NCBI RefSeq assembly: GCF_918797505.1
Contig: NC_092798.1
Location: 51,296,985 to 51,360,984 of the forward strand
DNA length: 64,000 nucleotides
Direction: 5' to 3'
Source of the DNA: Bemisia tabaci
Lineage: Eukaryota > Arthropoda > Insecta > Hemiptera > Aleyrodidae
Positions 55,001 to 62,515 of this stretch are shown here, piece after piece. Below the pieces are notes generated by a model. The model was not told the DNA's origin. It ran no database searches and worked only from the letters and a program-made list of their open reading frames with translations. Numbering within the stretch: the stretch's first letter is position 1; each line of letters begins with the position of its first letter. Both the position numbers and the translations under genes were made by a program.

Positions 55001-58000
55001 GTCTGAATTATCTGATCGTCTGATGTAGTTAGGCTGATTCTGTTCATCTCGAAAATATTTTGATAAGAAATCTGCGACTCCGCACATCTAGGTATGTGTA
55101 ATTCGGTTTTTGCCAAGGACATTCTTCCATGCAAATGAACCGCGTTTAGCAGAAAGGAACCAAGCCGCATCAGCTATTGCCAAACTTAACTGGACAATTT
55201 TAATTTTTTACAAGAGAACGTTTGTGCGGAGTCCTTTGAAAATCATAAAGAATTTGCTTCGTGCTATGTAGAAAACTCACTAAAATTTGCACAAAATTCC
55301 GCACAACCGTTTTCATGTTAAAAATTTAATCGCCCAATCAAATTTGACAATAGCTGATGTTGCTTGGCTCTTTTCTGCTGAACGCGCTCCATTTAGCGCT
55401 CGGTATCTCTTCACTTAAATGTTTTTCGAATGAGAGAGGAACCTAAAAATCGCATGTTATTGCTCGAAATGATCGTTAAATATTTTCCTCACAGTGAAAA
55501 TTTTATAAAACAAGCCTTGTGTAAGAACTGATGCCAAACATTATTTCAGAAACGAAATACGACAGACGGTTCTAAACAACGCATGCAAACGCAAACCGCT
55601 ATGAAATCGATAATTATGAGAAATTAGTTCAAGTAACTTCGTCATAGAGCGAATGCAGTCAACGCACTATAAAAATGCACGTGCTCAATCGGAGATAGGC
55701 AATGGATATCAAGTGCTTTTGAGAGTCGACAGAGGAGCCACTTCAGAATATTGCGCATAAGAGGAACAGCTCTGTGTATTTTGAACGAAAATTCTAATTT
55801 TTAGGGAAGACATACACTCACACTGAGAATTATCCTTTAAAAAAAACGCAGGTAGTCAACTGAAAATGTTCATGGTTCAAAGTGGAAACTCTGTAGTTAG
55901 AAATTAAACGATGTATTACTGATGATATGGAGGACTTCTTAAGGTGTGAGACTGTGAGATTCAATGGTGGCTCGTATATAAGTAAAAGCTTGCGTCGGCC
56001 TTCTTTCCGTAACCCTCAAAGTAGGAATAATTCATTTAATTTTTGCGTCTATATTTCGTTTAGCACTTAAATCACGGACGCTGATTATCGTTCCATTTTC
56101 TCAGAATTTAGTTCTCAAAAAGTTCTTTCGATTTAGTGATTTCTAGACTTTTCGAACTTTATGATCCACACAGGCTTTTCTAGGGGGCTCCCCTTGCACT
56201 GCAAAAAAATTCTCGGCGTTTTTACCAAGGTCCGTTGGTACCTTTATCATCTCACTTTTTTTTTACCAATTACTGGTAATTTTACCAAGAAAGACTGATA
56301 AGCTTACTTAAAAACCGGTATTTTTACTGTTTTTTTTTCAGGTAATAATACAACTTTTATTGGTAATCAATTCCCGGTAACTTTGCCATTTTATCTCGGT
56401 AATTCTACCACAGTCGATAAAAAATATGGGCGTTTTTACCAAGGTCCAGTAAAATTACCGAGAAAGTTCAATGATTTTACCGAGATTTCTCGGTAAAATT
56501 ACCATTCCATAAAGGGTAATTTTACTAAGAAAAAACCGAGATCAAATAGAACCCTGAATTTTTGGTAATTGTACCTTTTTCTTCGTAAATACACCAAGAT
56601 TTTTTTTTTTCCAGTGTGTCTACGCCACTGGGACCCACGTGTGATTTACCTGCATATCGACGAGATCGGAGAAGGCGTTGTCGATGCGGAACTTGGAGAG
56701 GCCGTGGACAGTGATGTTGCGGAGGGTCATGGTGTGGAGCGAGAAGGAGTGTTTTATGTCCGGGATCGGCATCGGGTCCGGGACGGGGTCATTGGGGAGT
56801 CCCACGGGATCCGGGTCCTTGTAGTGCTCCAGGACGGCCCGAACTTCCTCGCTCAGCCGATTGAGTCGCGCCTCCGCCTCCGCCGCTGTTTCCGCTTTCC
56901 CTGCCCGACCAAATCAAAACTAATCACCCACAACATACAATACATCGAGATCAGTGGCGTGGCGTGCTTTGCGATATATCGATTGATCGGTCATTTAAAC
57001 CTATGTAAAAGTATCGATAAACAGGGTGTTCGCAGCGAACACCTTAACAATCGATTATTTACCACAGCTTCATATGGGGAGATATCGATAGATCGCAAAG
57101 CACGCCACGCCATTTTGAAATCTATCCACCGAGATCGCTCGATAAACGCTCGAGCCAGATCCAGGGATAGAATGCTCCCGTGTTAAGGAAGAACGCCGTA
57201 TGAACATTCGAGAGTTGCCAAATTTCCTCCGATAAAATGTTTATTTAAGAGGAAATTTATGAATATTTGGACCACGTTTAACAGAAAGGAACCAAGCCAC
57301 ATCAGCTATTGCCACATTTAATCGGCTAATTTAATTTTTTACATGAAAACAGTCACGCGGATTTTCGTGCAAATTTCATTGAATTTTCTCCATAGTACGA
57401 AGCAAATTCCTCGACATTTTCAAAGGGATCCGCACAAACGTTTTCGCGTGAAAAATTAAATTACCTAGTTAACATTGGCAATAGCTGATGTGGCTTGGTT
57501 CCTTTCAGTTAAACGCGGTCCATTTTTTCTTGAAATTTTTAGACTTTTTTGATCAAATTACAAAGAAAATTATCTGAGAAATCGACAGAAAAATATTCAA
57601 AAATTTTCCTGAAAATTAGTGATTGGCCAGAAGAAATTTGGCAATGCCTAAGGCTCATACGGCATTTTTCCTTAGCACGGCAGAATGGGACTTCTCCCGA
57701 GACGCAAAGTTTCTTTAAACTTTTTTAATAGGATCAGAACTCTGCGGGAAATTTTGCGGTATAATTTTGGAAATGGATCCTCGCCAGTGATTACAATGAT
57801 TTTCTCCCGCCAAAAGTACAAAATACGAGAAAAAATATGTTGCAAGTTTCGTGAATTTTAAGGTCTAGGTTGGCACCAGACACCTACCGTAAAGTTTGTC
57901 AACATTATGGCATTTTCTGTTTCGTATTTCATACTTTTTGCAGTGCAATCCCTTGCAAGGATCCATGTCCTAAATTATACTGCTGGATTTTTCTCGATGT

Positions 58001-60188
58001 TTGCAAAAATTTCCCTTTTAATGGGGATTTTTTGAGGTTCATTCCCCTCCCTTAATTATAATTTCGATCATAAAGGGCCACCAAAGGCAAGAAGCTGTTC
58101 AAAGAATGACTACGAATACGACCCTGCGTGTGCACATCATAAAATACCGAGAATTCGAGAAGCGACTTTAGAGCTCGACTCAAGATATTTTTGTTTTCAA
58201 AATTTCAAAATATAATTTTATCCGTTTCCAGGATGTTTTGTGCGCTCTTGTTGGCTGATTATTAAAATTTACAGACAAAGGGAAAATGGATTAATCCTAT
58301 TGGTTTAAACGGATGGTTGATAAGGACCAATAGGGAACATAATGGACTAGATATGGAATCTCTCGTGGACTAATCCTTTTTATAATGCTATTTTGAGGGC
58401 TTCCTTGATTCTCCTTCAAGCACAATGAAAACCATGAGGCCCCCTATGTAAAGGAACAGCTTAAGGAACGACCATGAATTGCCGTGCTAAGGAAGAACGC
58501 CGTATGATCATCCGAGAGTTGCCGAATTTCCTTGAATAAAATGTTAATTTATAGGAAACTTATGAATATCGACGGTGAAACTACCAAACCACGTATCTCG
58601 TTTGCGGTGTTTAAAAATCTACGCTCACATTTTATTTTTTTGAAGTAGACCAAATCAATATCATTCCTTGAAATTTTCACGGAATTTTCTACGCACAAAG
58701 AAGAAAAATCACAGAAATTTTCAAGACTGGACGTTGAGTAGCTTTTCATTTAAAAAATAAAGTATGACAGGAAGTCTGCGACGTCGCAAACCGAGATACG
58801 TGGTTTGGTAGTTTCACCGTCGATATGTTTTCTTGAAATTTTCAGACACTTTGGATCATATTACGAAGAAATCATCTGAGAAATTGATAGAAAAATATTC
58901 AAAAATTTTCCTCAAAATTAGTGATTTCTCAGGAGAAATTTGGCAACGCCTGATGGCTCATACGGCGTTTTCCCTTAGCACGGCAGAATACGACCCTCAA
59001 CTCCTAATACCGAACCTCCATGAAATTCAATGTAACTCTCACGTCAATGAAATTCCACGGGAAACTGAACCCACTACCGATCAGTCTTTTTTGAAGAGGG
59101 CGGTGCCCCCCCCCCCCCCCCCCCCGGTTTGAAAATTGTGTTCTCTCGGGGTTGATTCGTGCCTTTTTATATTGCTGAAATTCGTCATCCAAAAAAAGTC
59201 TGCCTCCTCTAAAAATAAACTTAAATAACAATTTTAGATACGGAACATCATCGTGAAAATACGAGTATTAGTGGCTTAAGAGTTGGTTTCAAGGGGAATG
59301 ATTCAAGTGTCGTTTTCGAGAGGTAGTAAAAAAAAAACCTTCATCCTATCGAACAGACAAAGAGTCGTTATTTCATAAATAGAATTGAATTTTACAGGAA
59401 GTTTGCAATGTCACAAACCACGTTACTAGAGCTCTCCAGCTTCACCATCGATTTGCAATCAAGCGTGCAGAAAATAAATTAAGCTGCATGCACATCTCTT
59501 CATAGCAAATCGCGCGACGACAATGCAATCGTATTGATTTGATGTAGTATCATTCAATCATCGGAAAATTCAAGAGTGAGGAGATGGTATATCAAGGAAG
59601 TAGTTAGTCTACTTGAAACTGTCAAGTTGAAGGTTAAAAATAATAGTCATGGTCGAAATTATGAAAGTAATTACGTTCCTTGATTCCAGCGCCTCAATAT
59701 TTTTGCTCATACTGCAATGCTGAAGAAGAAAAATGTATTTAATGAAATTATGAGAGCTCTTGGTCACGTGGGTAAATGGCGGGAACGATGGGACGAGCAT
59801 ATCTATCGTAAAAAATATGTGACAGTAATATTTGAGTCAGCTTTATTATAATGAAGCGTGGCAACAGCAAATGGATATTGCACAGCCTCGCACATCGAGG
59901 TATTTGTTTTTTCCAATTCATGTTATTTGAAGGCGTCTGGATTGCTATCAAACATGTATGTATGCATGTATGAGTCGCTTTTACGGCGCGCTAGGGCGCT
60001 CTGCGACGCCTACCCGCCACAGGAATCTGTTAGGGTAGAGATCCTCCAAACCATCAAACTGCCAACAGACTTCGGTTACTTAAAAAGCCCCATAAAAAGC
60101 ATAACTGCTTACCATCTTTCTGCACATCGGACGCGGAATAACTTGTCAGCAGCAGAAAACACAAAACATAGTAGTTAAGCTTCTCCAT
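45759..60188 (-). CDS. Secreted tandem-domain JHBP/Takeout-like protein, five exons
   Basis: Spliced gene read on the minus strand: exons 60188-60113, 56900-56650, 52841-52524, 50342-49914 and 46091-45759. They sum to 1407 nt, giving 468 residues plus a TGA stop. Intron 1 is phase 1 and the other three are phase 0; every junction has GT and AG and keeps the frame. Residues 1-19 form a signal peptide. Residues about 35-215 form a first JHBP-like domain (N-terminal helix, PDP/PMPIPD loop, GLSKFRID strand, then GDFNVTL, the EVARGGYL strand and an IFDSIKPYIL helix). Residues about 220-440 form a second domain starting near IPPLDLAVAEGRKYV and ending in the helix around VLPNVLRYQIMDAVE. Proteins of this family are extracellular carriers of small lipophilic ligands such as juvenile hormone or related molecules; the ligand here is unknown. 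NITV, NHTI, NVTL, NITA and NQTL are possible N-glycosylation sites. Exon choice rests on frame and splice signals only, with no transcript. Confidence 0.85.
46117..46225. mobile_element. Transposon end fragment
   Basis: TTATACAGGGTGATTCAAAA is a widespread DNA-transposon terminus. No inverted partner was found nearby. Confidence 0.4.
46226..46460. mobile_element. Family BB MITE in intron 4
   Basis: CACTGGAAAAAAAGTCGCTT with GGATCTAGAGTC pairs with GACTCTAGATCCAAGCAACT and TTTTTTCCAGTG. Confidence 0.8.
46465..46735. mobile_element. Family CC inverted-repeat element in intron 4
   Basis: GAGGGGCTTGAAGGACAAGG pairs with CCTTTGTCCTTCAAGCCTCT. Confidence 0.55.
46800..47264 (+). mobile_element. 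Non-LTR retrotransposon endonuclease fragment with 12-bp target duplication
   Basis: ATTAAGGAGCTA occurs at 46800-46811 and 47253-47264. Between them is a family H segment (46820-46870). A frame then reads LKSIIDYVIVKHS, VRVCRGLSCGSDHHFLRADI and YNIESLQHPSVKALYRKRLD, the C-terminal part of an exonuclease/endonuclease/phosphatase-type LINE endonuclease with its SDH motif. The stop codon TAA comes from the flanking duplication. Reverse transcriptase and a tail are absent. Confidence 0.75.
47338..47955. mobile_element. Family F element in intron 4
   Basis: GGACCAGAGGACAAGGTACG and ATTCCGATGCATGATTTTGA pair loosely with TTAAATGCATGCTTTGTCTT. Confidence 0.6.
47980..48540. repeat. Intron 4 block duplicated in intron 3
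   Basis: AATACGGTGTGTATTTGGAC near 47982 and CAAGCGCTTTCTAGCAGGCA to GTAGTTCATTTTGCC (48351-48541) recur at 51481 and 51598-51787. Confidence 0.8.
48009..48172. mobile_element. Family E MITE in intron 4
   Basis: CAGCGGCGTGACATGCTTTG to GCAAAGCACGCCACGCCACT. Confidence 0.75.
49110..49510. mobile_element. Family GG inverted-repeat element in intron 4
   Basis: GACGTCATCCACGGCGGTAG, TTTCTTTCACC pairs with GGTGGAAGGAACCGAGGGTG and ACTACCGCGGTGAATGACGT. Confidence 0.75.
49914..50342 (-). CDS. JHBP-like gene exon 4
   Basis: A 429-nt, phase 0 exon with acceptor ATCCTTCCAG and donor GTGAGT. It encodes residues 216-358 and opens the second JHBP-like domain: DLAVAEGRKYVRGKGFDPYK, then LTLDITHTWLYGLASFYRVG, a VVHVGTQKLEGTCQWEAS strand pair and FSIDYFHVYARINQTLDT. 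A composite family D element begins only about 44 bp upstream of the acceptor. Confidence 0.88.
50386..50765. mobile_element. Composite family D element in intron 3, flanked by a 36-bp direct repeat
   Basis: GGACGTATTTCTATCAAACA to GTTTGGTAGAAATACGTCC. The 36 bp at 50351-50386 recur at 50767-50802 with two differences. Confidence 0.8.
50845..51060. mobile_element. Family D MITE in intron 3
   Basis: TGGACGTATTTCTATCAAAC to GTTTAACAGAAATACGTCCA, of the AACTAAGCGCCATCGG subtype seen at 17653-17880. Confidence 0.85.
51061..51315. repeat. Purine/pyrimidine repeat in intron 3
   Basis: Purine run about 51085-51190, then pyrimidine run 51193-51305; same architecture as 345-655. Confidence 0.65.
51380..51475. 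mobile_element. Family M fragment
   Basis: TTCTGAGATCCATATTACCC and CAAGTTTTTTTCTCCGTGCA match the right arm of 29702-30062. Confidence 0.65.
51478..51790. repeat. Intron 3 copy of the intron 4 block, with internal deletion
   Basis: Family E is cut at GCAACGAACAC (51587-51597) and joined straight to AAGCGCTTTCTAGC, skipping about 260 bp present at 48090-48350. Confidence 0.8.
51791..52523. other. Remainder of intron 3, no element recognised
   Basis: AT-rich with a GGGGGGGGG run near 52363. Nothing beyond intron sequence is seen. Confidence 0.4.
52524..52841 (-). CDS. JHBP-like gene exon 3
   Basis: A 318-nt, phase 0 exon with acceptor TTTTCACCAG and donor GTGAGG. It encodes residues 110-215 and completes the first JHBP-like domain: DFNVTLVGIYIEAIAMLEVA, then DIKMDIVFQDIEMDFQNLG and the C-terminal helix region FFQGMINTVGTFIFDSIK. 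The domain 1/domain 2 border falls at or close to the end of this exon. Confidence 0.88.
52885..52960. mobile_element. Family F end in intron 2
   Basis: GGACTACTGGACAAGGTACT and ATTCTGATACAAGTTTCTTC; no right partner close by. Confidence 0.5.
53028..53992. mobile_element. Family U element, complete copy, in intron 2
   Basis: CCCTGGTAAAAATTGGCAGT to AATTCCTATGGTATTTTGAA and TTTTTACCAGGG. Inside are repeated AGCTTCTATAGCC / TATAGCCCGGC phrases and the hairpin at 53452-53527. No coding sequence; probably a non-autonomous DNA transposon. Confidence 0.8.
53452..53527. repeat. Perfect 33-bp-arm hairpin, copy 2
   Basis: GGCGCCTACAAACCTAACAG, then GGATACTTCACGC, loop GTTGCGCAAT, then the exact reverse complement. 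Confidence 0.9.
53992..54179. mobile_element. Family Y MITE
   Basis: GGTGGAAATCGGATACAACG to TCGTAATATCCGATTTCCAC, with several GTCGTTAT.ACCGAT phrases. It abuts family U. Confidence 0.7.
54180..54868. other. Intron 2 sequence, nothing recognised
   Basis: The 54316-54534 frame (MQPTLYPQWPKCMHH) has no motif. Confidence 0.35.
54869..54920. mobile_element. Family B left-end fragment
   Basis: GCAGAAAAGAACCAAGCCAC and ATCAGCTATTGC. Confidence 0.6.
55137..55390. mobile_element. Family B MITE in intron 2
   Basis: GAACCGCGTTTAGCAGAAAG to CTTTTCTGCTGAACGCGCTC. Confidence 0.85.
55391..56197. other. Intron 2 sequence, nothing recognised
   Basis: AT-rich, no repeats or frames of note. Confidence 0.4.
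56198..56618. mobile_element. Family Z element beside exon 2 donor
   Basis: CACTGCAAAAAAATTCTCGG to TTTTTTTTTTCCAGTG. The body has many GGTAATTTTACC / CTCGGTAA phrases in both orientations, including GATTTTACCGAGATTTCTCG. Confidence 0.75.
56650..56900 (-). CDS. JHBP-like gene exon 2
   Basis: The acceptor GGGCAG lies just above 56900 and the donor GTAAAT just below 56650. It encodes residues 27-109: an acidic helix (LNRLSEEVRAVLEHY), a proline-rich loop and the first beta strands of domain 1 (LHTMTLRNITVHGLSKFRI). GC content is clearly higher than in the surrounding intron. A family E MITE starts about 50 bp upstream of the acceptor and a family Z MITE ends about 30 bp beyond the donor. Confidence 0.85.
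56952..57114. mobile_element. Family E MITE in intron 1
   Basis: CAGTGGCGTGGCGTGCTTTG to GCAAAGCACGCCACGCCATT, with GGTGTTCGCAGCGAACACC at the centre. Confidence 0.88.
57181..57680. mobile_element. Family I MITE with nested family B (57269-57521)
   Basis: I ends TAAGGAAGAACGCCGTATGA / TCATACGGCATTTTTCCTTA. B ends GGACCACGTTTAACAGAAAG / CTTTCAGTTAAACGCGGTC. Confidence 0.88.
57681..58480. other. Intron 1 sequence, no gene seen
   Basis: A family EE-like phrase (ACAGACAAAGGGAAAATGGA to GACCAATAGGGAACATAATG) is at 58273-58344; the 57870-58055 frame has no motif. Confidence 0.4.
58481..58985. mobile_element. Family I MITE with nested family C (58567-58826)
   Basis: I ends GCCGTGCTAAGGAAGAACGC / GCGTTTTCCCTTAGCACGGC. 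C ends TATCGACGGTGAAACTACCA / GGTAGTTTCACCGTCGATAT. Confidence 0.88.
58986..59949. other. Intron 1 sequence, no gene seen
   Basis: Contains a run of 19 C (59107-59125). Confidence 0.4.
59950..60060 (+). mobile_element. Family H fragment in intron 1
   Basis: A TGTATG-type microsatellite leads into GAGTCGCTTTTACGGCGCGC, TAGGGCGCTCTGCGACGCCT and CACAGGAATCTGT.AGGGTAG. It ends about 50 bp from the exon 1 donor. Confidence 0.6.
60113..60188 (-). CDS. JHBP-like gene exon 1 (signal peptide)
   Basis: Seventy-six nucleotides from ATG at 60188 to a GTAAGC donor at 60112. It encodes 25 residues plus one base. The hydrophobic run YYVLCFLLLTSYSA is a typical signal peptide, with cleavage likely after A19. 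The leftover G joins two bases of exon 2 to make a Gly codon. The exon is too short to stand out as an open frame. It was found by searching upstream for a secretion signal with the right phase, because exon 2 begins in phase 1. Confidence 0.75.
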
Positions 60189-60244
60189 TCCGAAATCGTC
60201 AGGGAGCAACTGTTCACAGATACTTTAACCACCAAAAATAATTT

Positions 60245-60278
60245 AACTGACTCGCAACTTTGTGCTTTCGCATATTTT
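60245..60278 (-). promoter_or_regulatory. Candidate core promoter of the JHBP-like gene
   Basis: Reading the minus strand, an AAAATATG sequence (60278-60271) is followed by TCAGTT (60250-60245), a strong match to the arthropod initiator TCAKTY. The spacing to the initiator A at 60248 is about 30 bases, as expected for a TATA-type element. This would give a 5' leader of about 60 nt before the ATG at 60188. Inference from motif and spacing only. Confidence 0.4.
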
Positions 60279-60475
60279 GGTTTGGGCTTGGTTACAGAGA
60301 ATTAAACCATACTGTCGCTCAGGTATCTTTAAAGTTTCAAATTCAAAGGAAAGAATGAATTTCAAGTACTCCAAAATTTCCGTAGTTTTCGTTATCTCCC
60401 CATCCCCACCCACTTAACTTGCCGATTCAAAACAGCACTTTTGCGAAACTCCTTTGAAGGGGTTTTCCTCAAACT

Positions 60476-60763
60476 GTACACTAAAAATTTTTTTCTTGAG
60501 ATATTATTTTGATTGGTGTTTTGAGTTCAATTCGTGCGAGTTGAACTTAAAATCAGTTTTTTTCTTTAGTTTAGGAAGCGTCGCTTTGTTGCTTTTAAGT
60601 TTAAGGTAAACAAAAAACGATAGCAAAGCAACGTTTCTTCAACAAAAAAAAACTGACTTTAAGTCAAATCCGCACGGGTTTAACTAGAGAAAACAACTTT
60701 TGTCGATAAGAAACGACCCCTTAAGTCAAAATAATATCTCAAGAAAGAATTTCTTCAGTGTAC
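60476..60763. mobile_element. Family AA MITE, upstream of the JHBP-like gene
   Basis: GTACACTAAAAATTTTTTTC and TTGAGATATTATTTTGA pair with TCAAAATAATATCTCAAGAA and TTCTTCAGTGTAC. The centre pairs GCGTCGCTTTGTTGC with GCAAAGCAACG. Confidence 0.85.
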
Positions 60764-62347
60764 GTCCACGTGAATAGACTAGTGGACTATGCAGCTGAGA
60801 AGGCAGTTCACCGAAACAGAAACACCACTCTCCACATCACCTCAGACTAAAATTTATCGAGTTGATACGTTTCACTCGTGTATTTTTTAAATGATTTAAA
60901 AATGATGATATTTTTTATTTGTTTTAAATAAAACCCGAGCGGACACTGGAAATTATACGAACGCGTTACTTCGCTACGTGTAAAATTCATTAAAATTACC
61001 CCGGAAAAATTAACCTAAATCGGAGACTGAGCACACTTATTTCTTTGTGCTCGAGAAAATCGTGCATCATCACTGAAACATTCGACAAAATTGAATGTCA
61101 TTATCTCCGCTCGTAATAATGAACTTTACCTTTGACCCATTTATCTCTGGGAGAAACGGAGAGCGTCAATGAAACATCGAAGTGCAGTTATTTCCTTTTT
61201 CTCGTGTCTCAGACATCATGAACACAGAGTTTGATGAGCTCATCACTCGTCATTCTTCCTTGGGCCACATTTTGAAGTGAGGAATCACTGTTTCTTGCTC
61301 ATTATAGAGACACTTCGTTCCCTCACGAAAGAACGCAACTACATTTTAATGTTGCCTAATTTTCCCTCGCAAATTGCATTTTTGCCCGGGAAATCTCGGG
61401 CATTTCTAATTGAAAATGTCACTGATTTTTCTCCTGATCTCCTGAGAAAATCACCCTGTTTGCGATGACCTTTAAACACATTCCTCAAAAACTCTTAAGA
61501 AACTGATAAATTTTCGTAGGTACTAGGAAACCTCTTTTGGATATTATTATATAAAGTAAAATTTACAAGAAGCAAAATTTAGGGCAAAAAGTGTTAAACA
61601 AAAAATCATAAAATATCCCTGTAGTTTATTAGCATTTATTTCAAACGTTTTTAGCGTCGAAACAGTACAGTTGATATATTAAGAGTTTTTTGAACACTTT
61701 TTTACGCAAATTTTACCGTCCGTAAATTTTACTTTAAAAAATGACAAATTCCCGACATAAGAGAATTTTAACATTTTTTTAAGAATTCTTTTTTTGAAAT
61801 TTAATAGCATTTCAAAGGTTTTTTTAAACACTCGTTGCTACTATAGGGCAGACAAATTTTTGGAAAACATTTCTTAGTTTTGCTCTTGTAAAAAATTGAA
61901 TTGTTTAAGTGAATTTTGCAACGTTGGAATGGATTTACGTTCTTTCGTCCAGGAAATCACGATTTGATTCATTAGTGTCTCTATATGTGAATATAGGTGC
62001 CTTCGTGGATACGTGAGTTAGGAATGATTAATTTCTTACTGCCTCCCTTTGTATCAGAAGAATGATGATGTAAGCCGTTATGAAATATAAAAGTAGTGTA
62101 GAGATGTATAATAACGATACAGACGATACTCTAATGAGAACGAAAGGATTAACGCGTTTCATTCGAAAGGAGAGGTGCGTTTAGGCTAGACGCCTCTAAC
62201 TCCATTGTGCGCGATACAATAACAGTAGCAGCGCCGCGCCGTGATGCAACTATACCTGCTCAGTGGATGTGCGTATTGCATACACAGAAAATGAAGGCGC
62301 GCTAGCGTTCCTCGTCAAATCAGTGCTCGCTACAAGCGCATTCAACT
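60764..62347. other. No gene seen
   Basis: AT-rich upstream sequence with small chance frames (61277-61468). Confidence 0.45.
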
Positions 62348-62515
62348 TATTGATGGCGAAACTACCAGACCACATACCTCGTTTGCAATGTAGAAAAAAC
62401 ACGGAAGATACCAAGAATTGACGTTGAGTAGTTTCCCATTTAAAAAAGAACGTACGACTGGAAGTCCACAACGTCGCAAACCGAGATACGTGATCTGGTA
62501 GTTTCACCGTCGTTA
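62348..62515. mobile_element. Family C MITE, internally deleted
   Basis: TTATTGATGGCGAAACTACC to TGGTAGTTTCACCGTCGTTA; the AGATC..CATTCCTT middle is missing. Confidence 0.75.

Noticed and set aside
56569..57186. 205-codon plus-strand frame across exon 2
   Set aside because: Antisense to exon 2 and continues into the E MITE; composition artefact.
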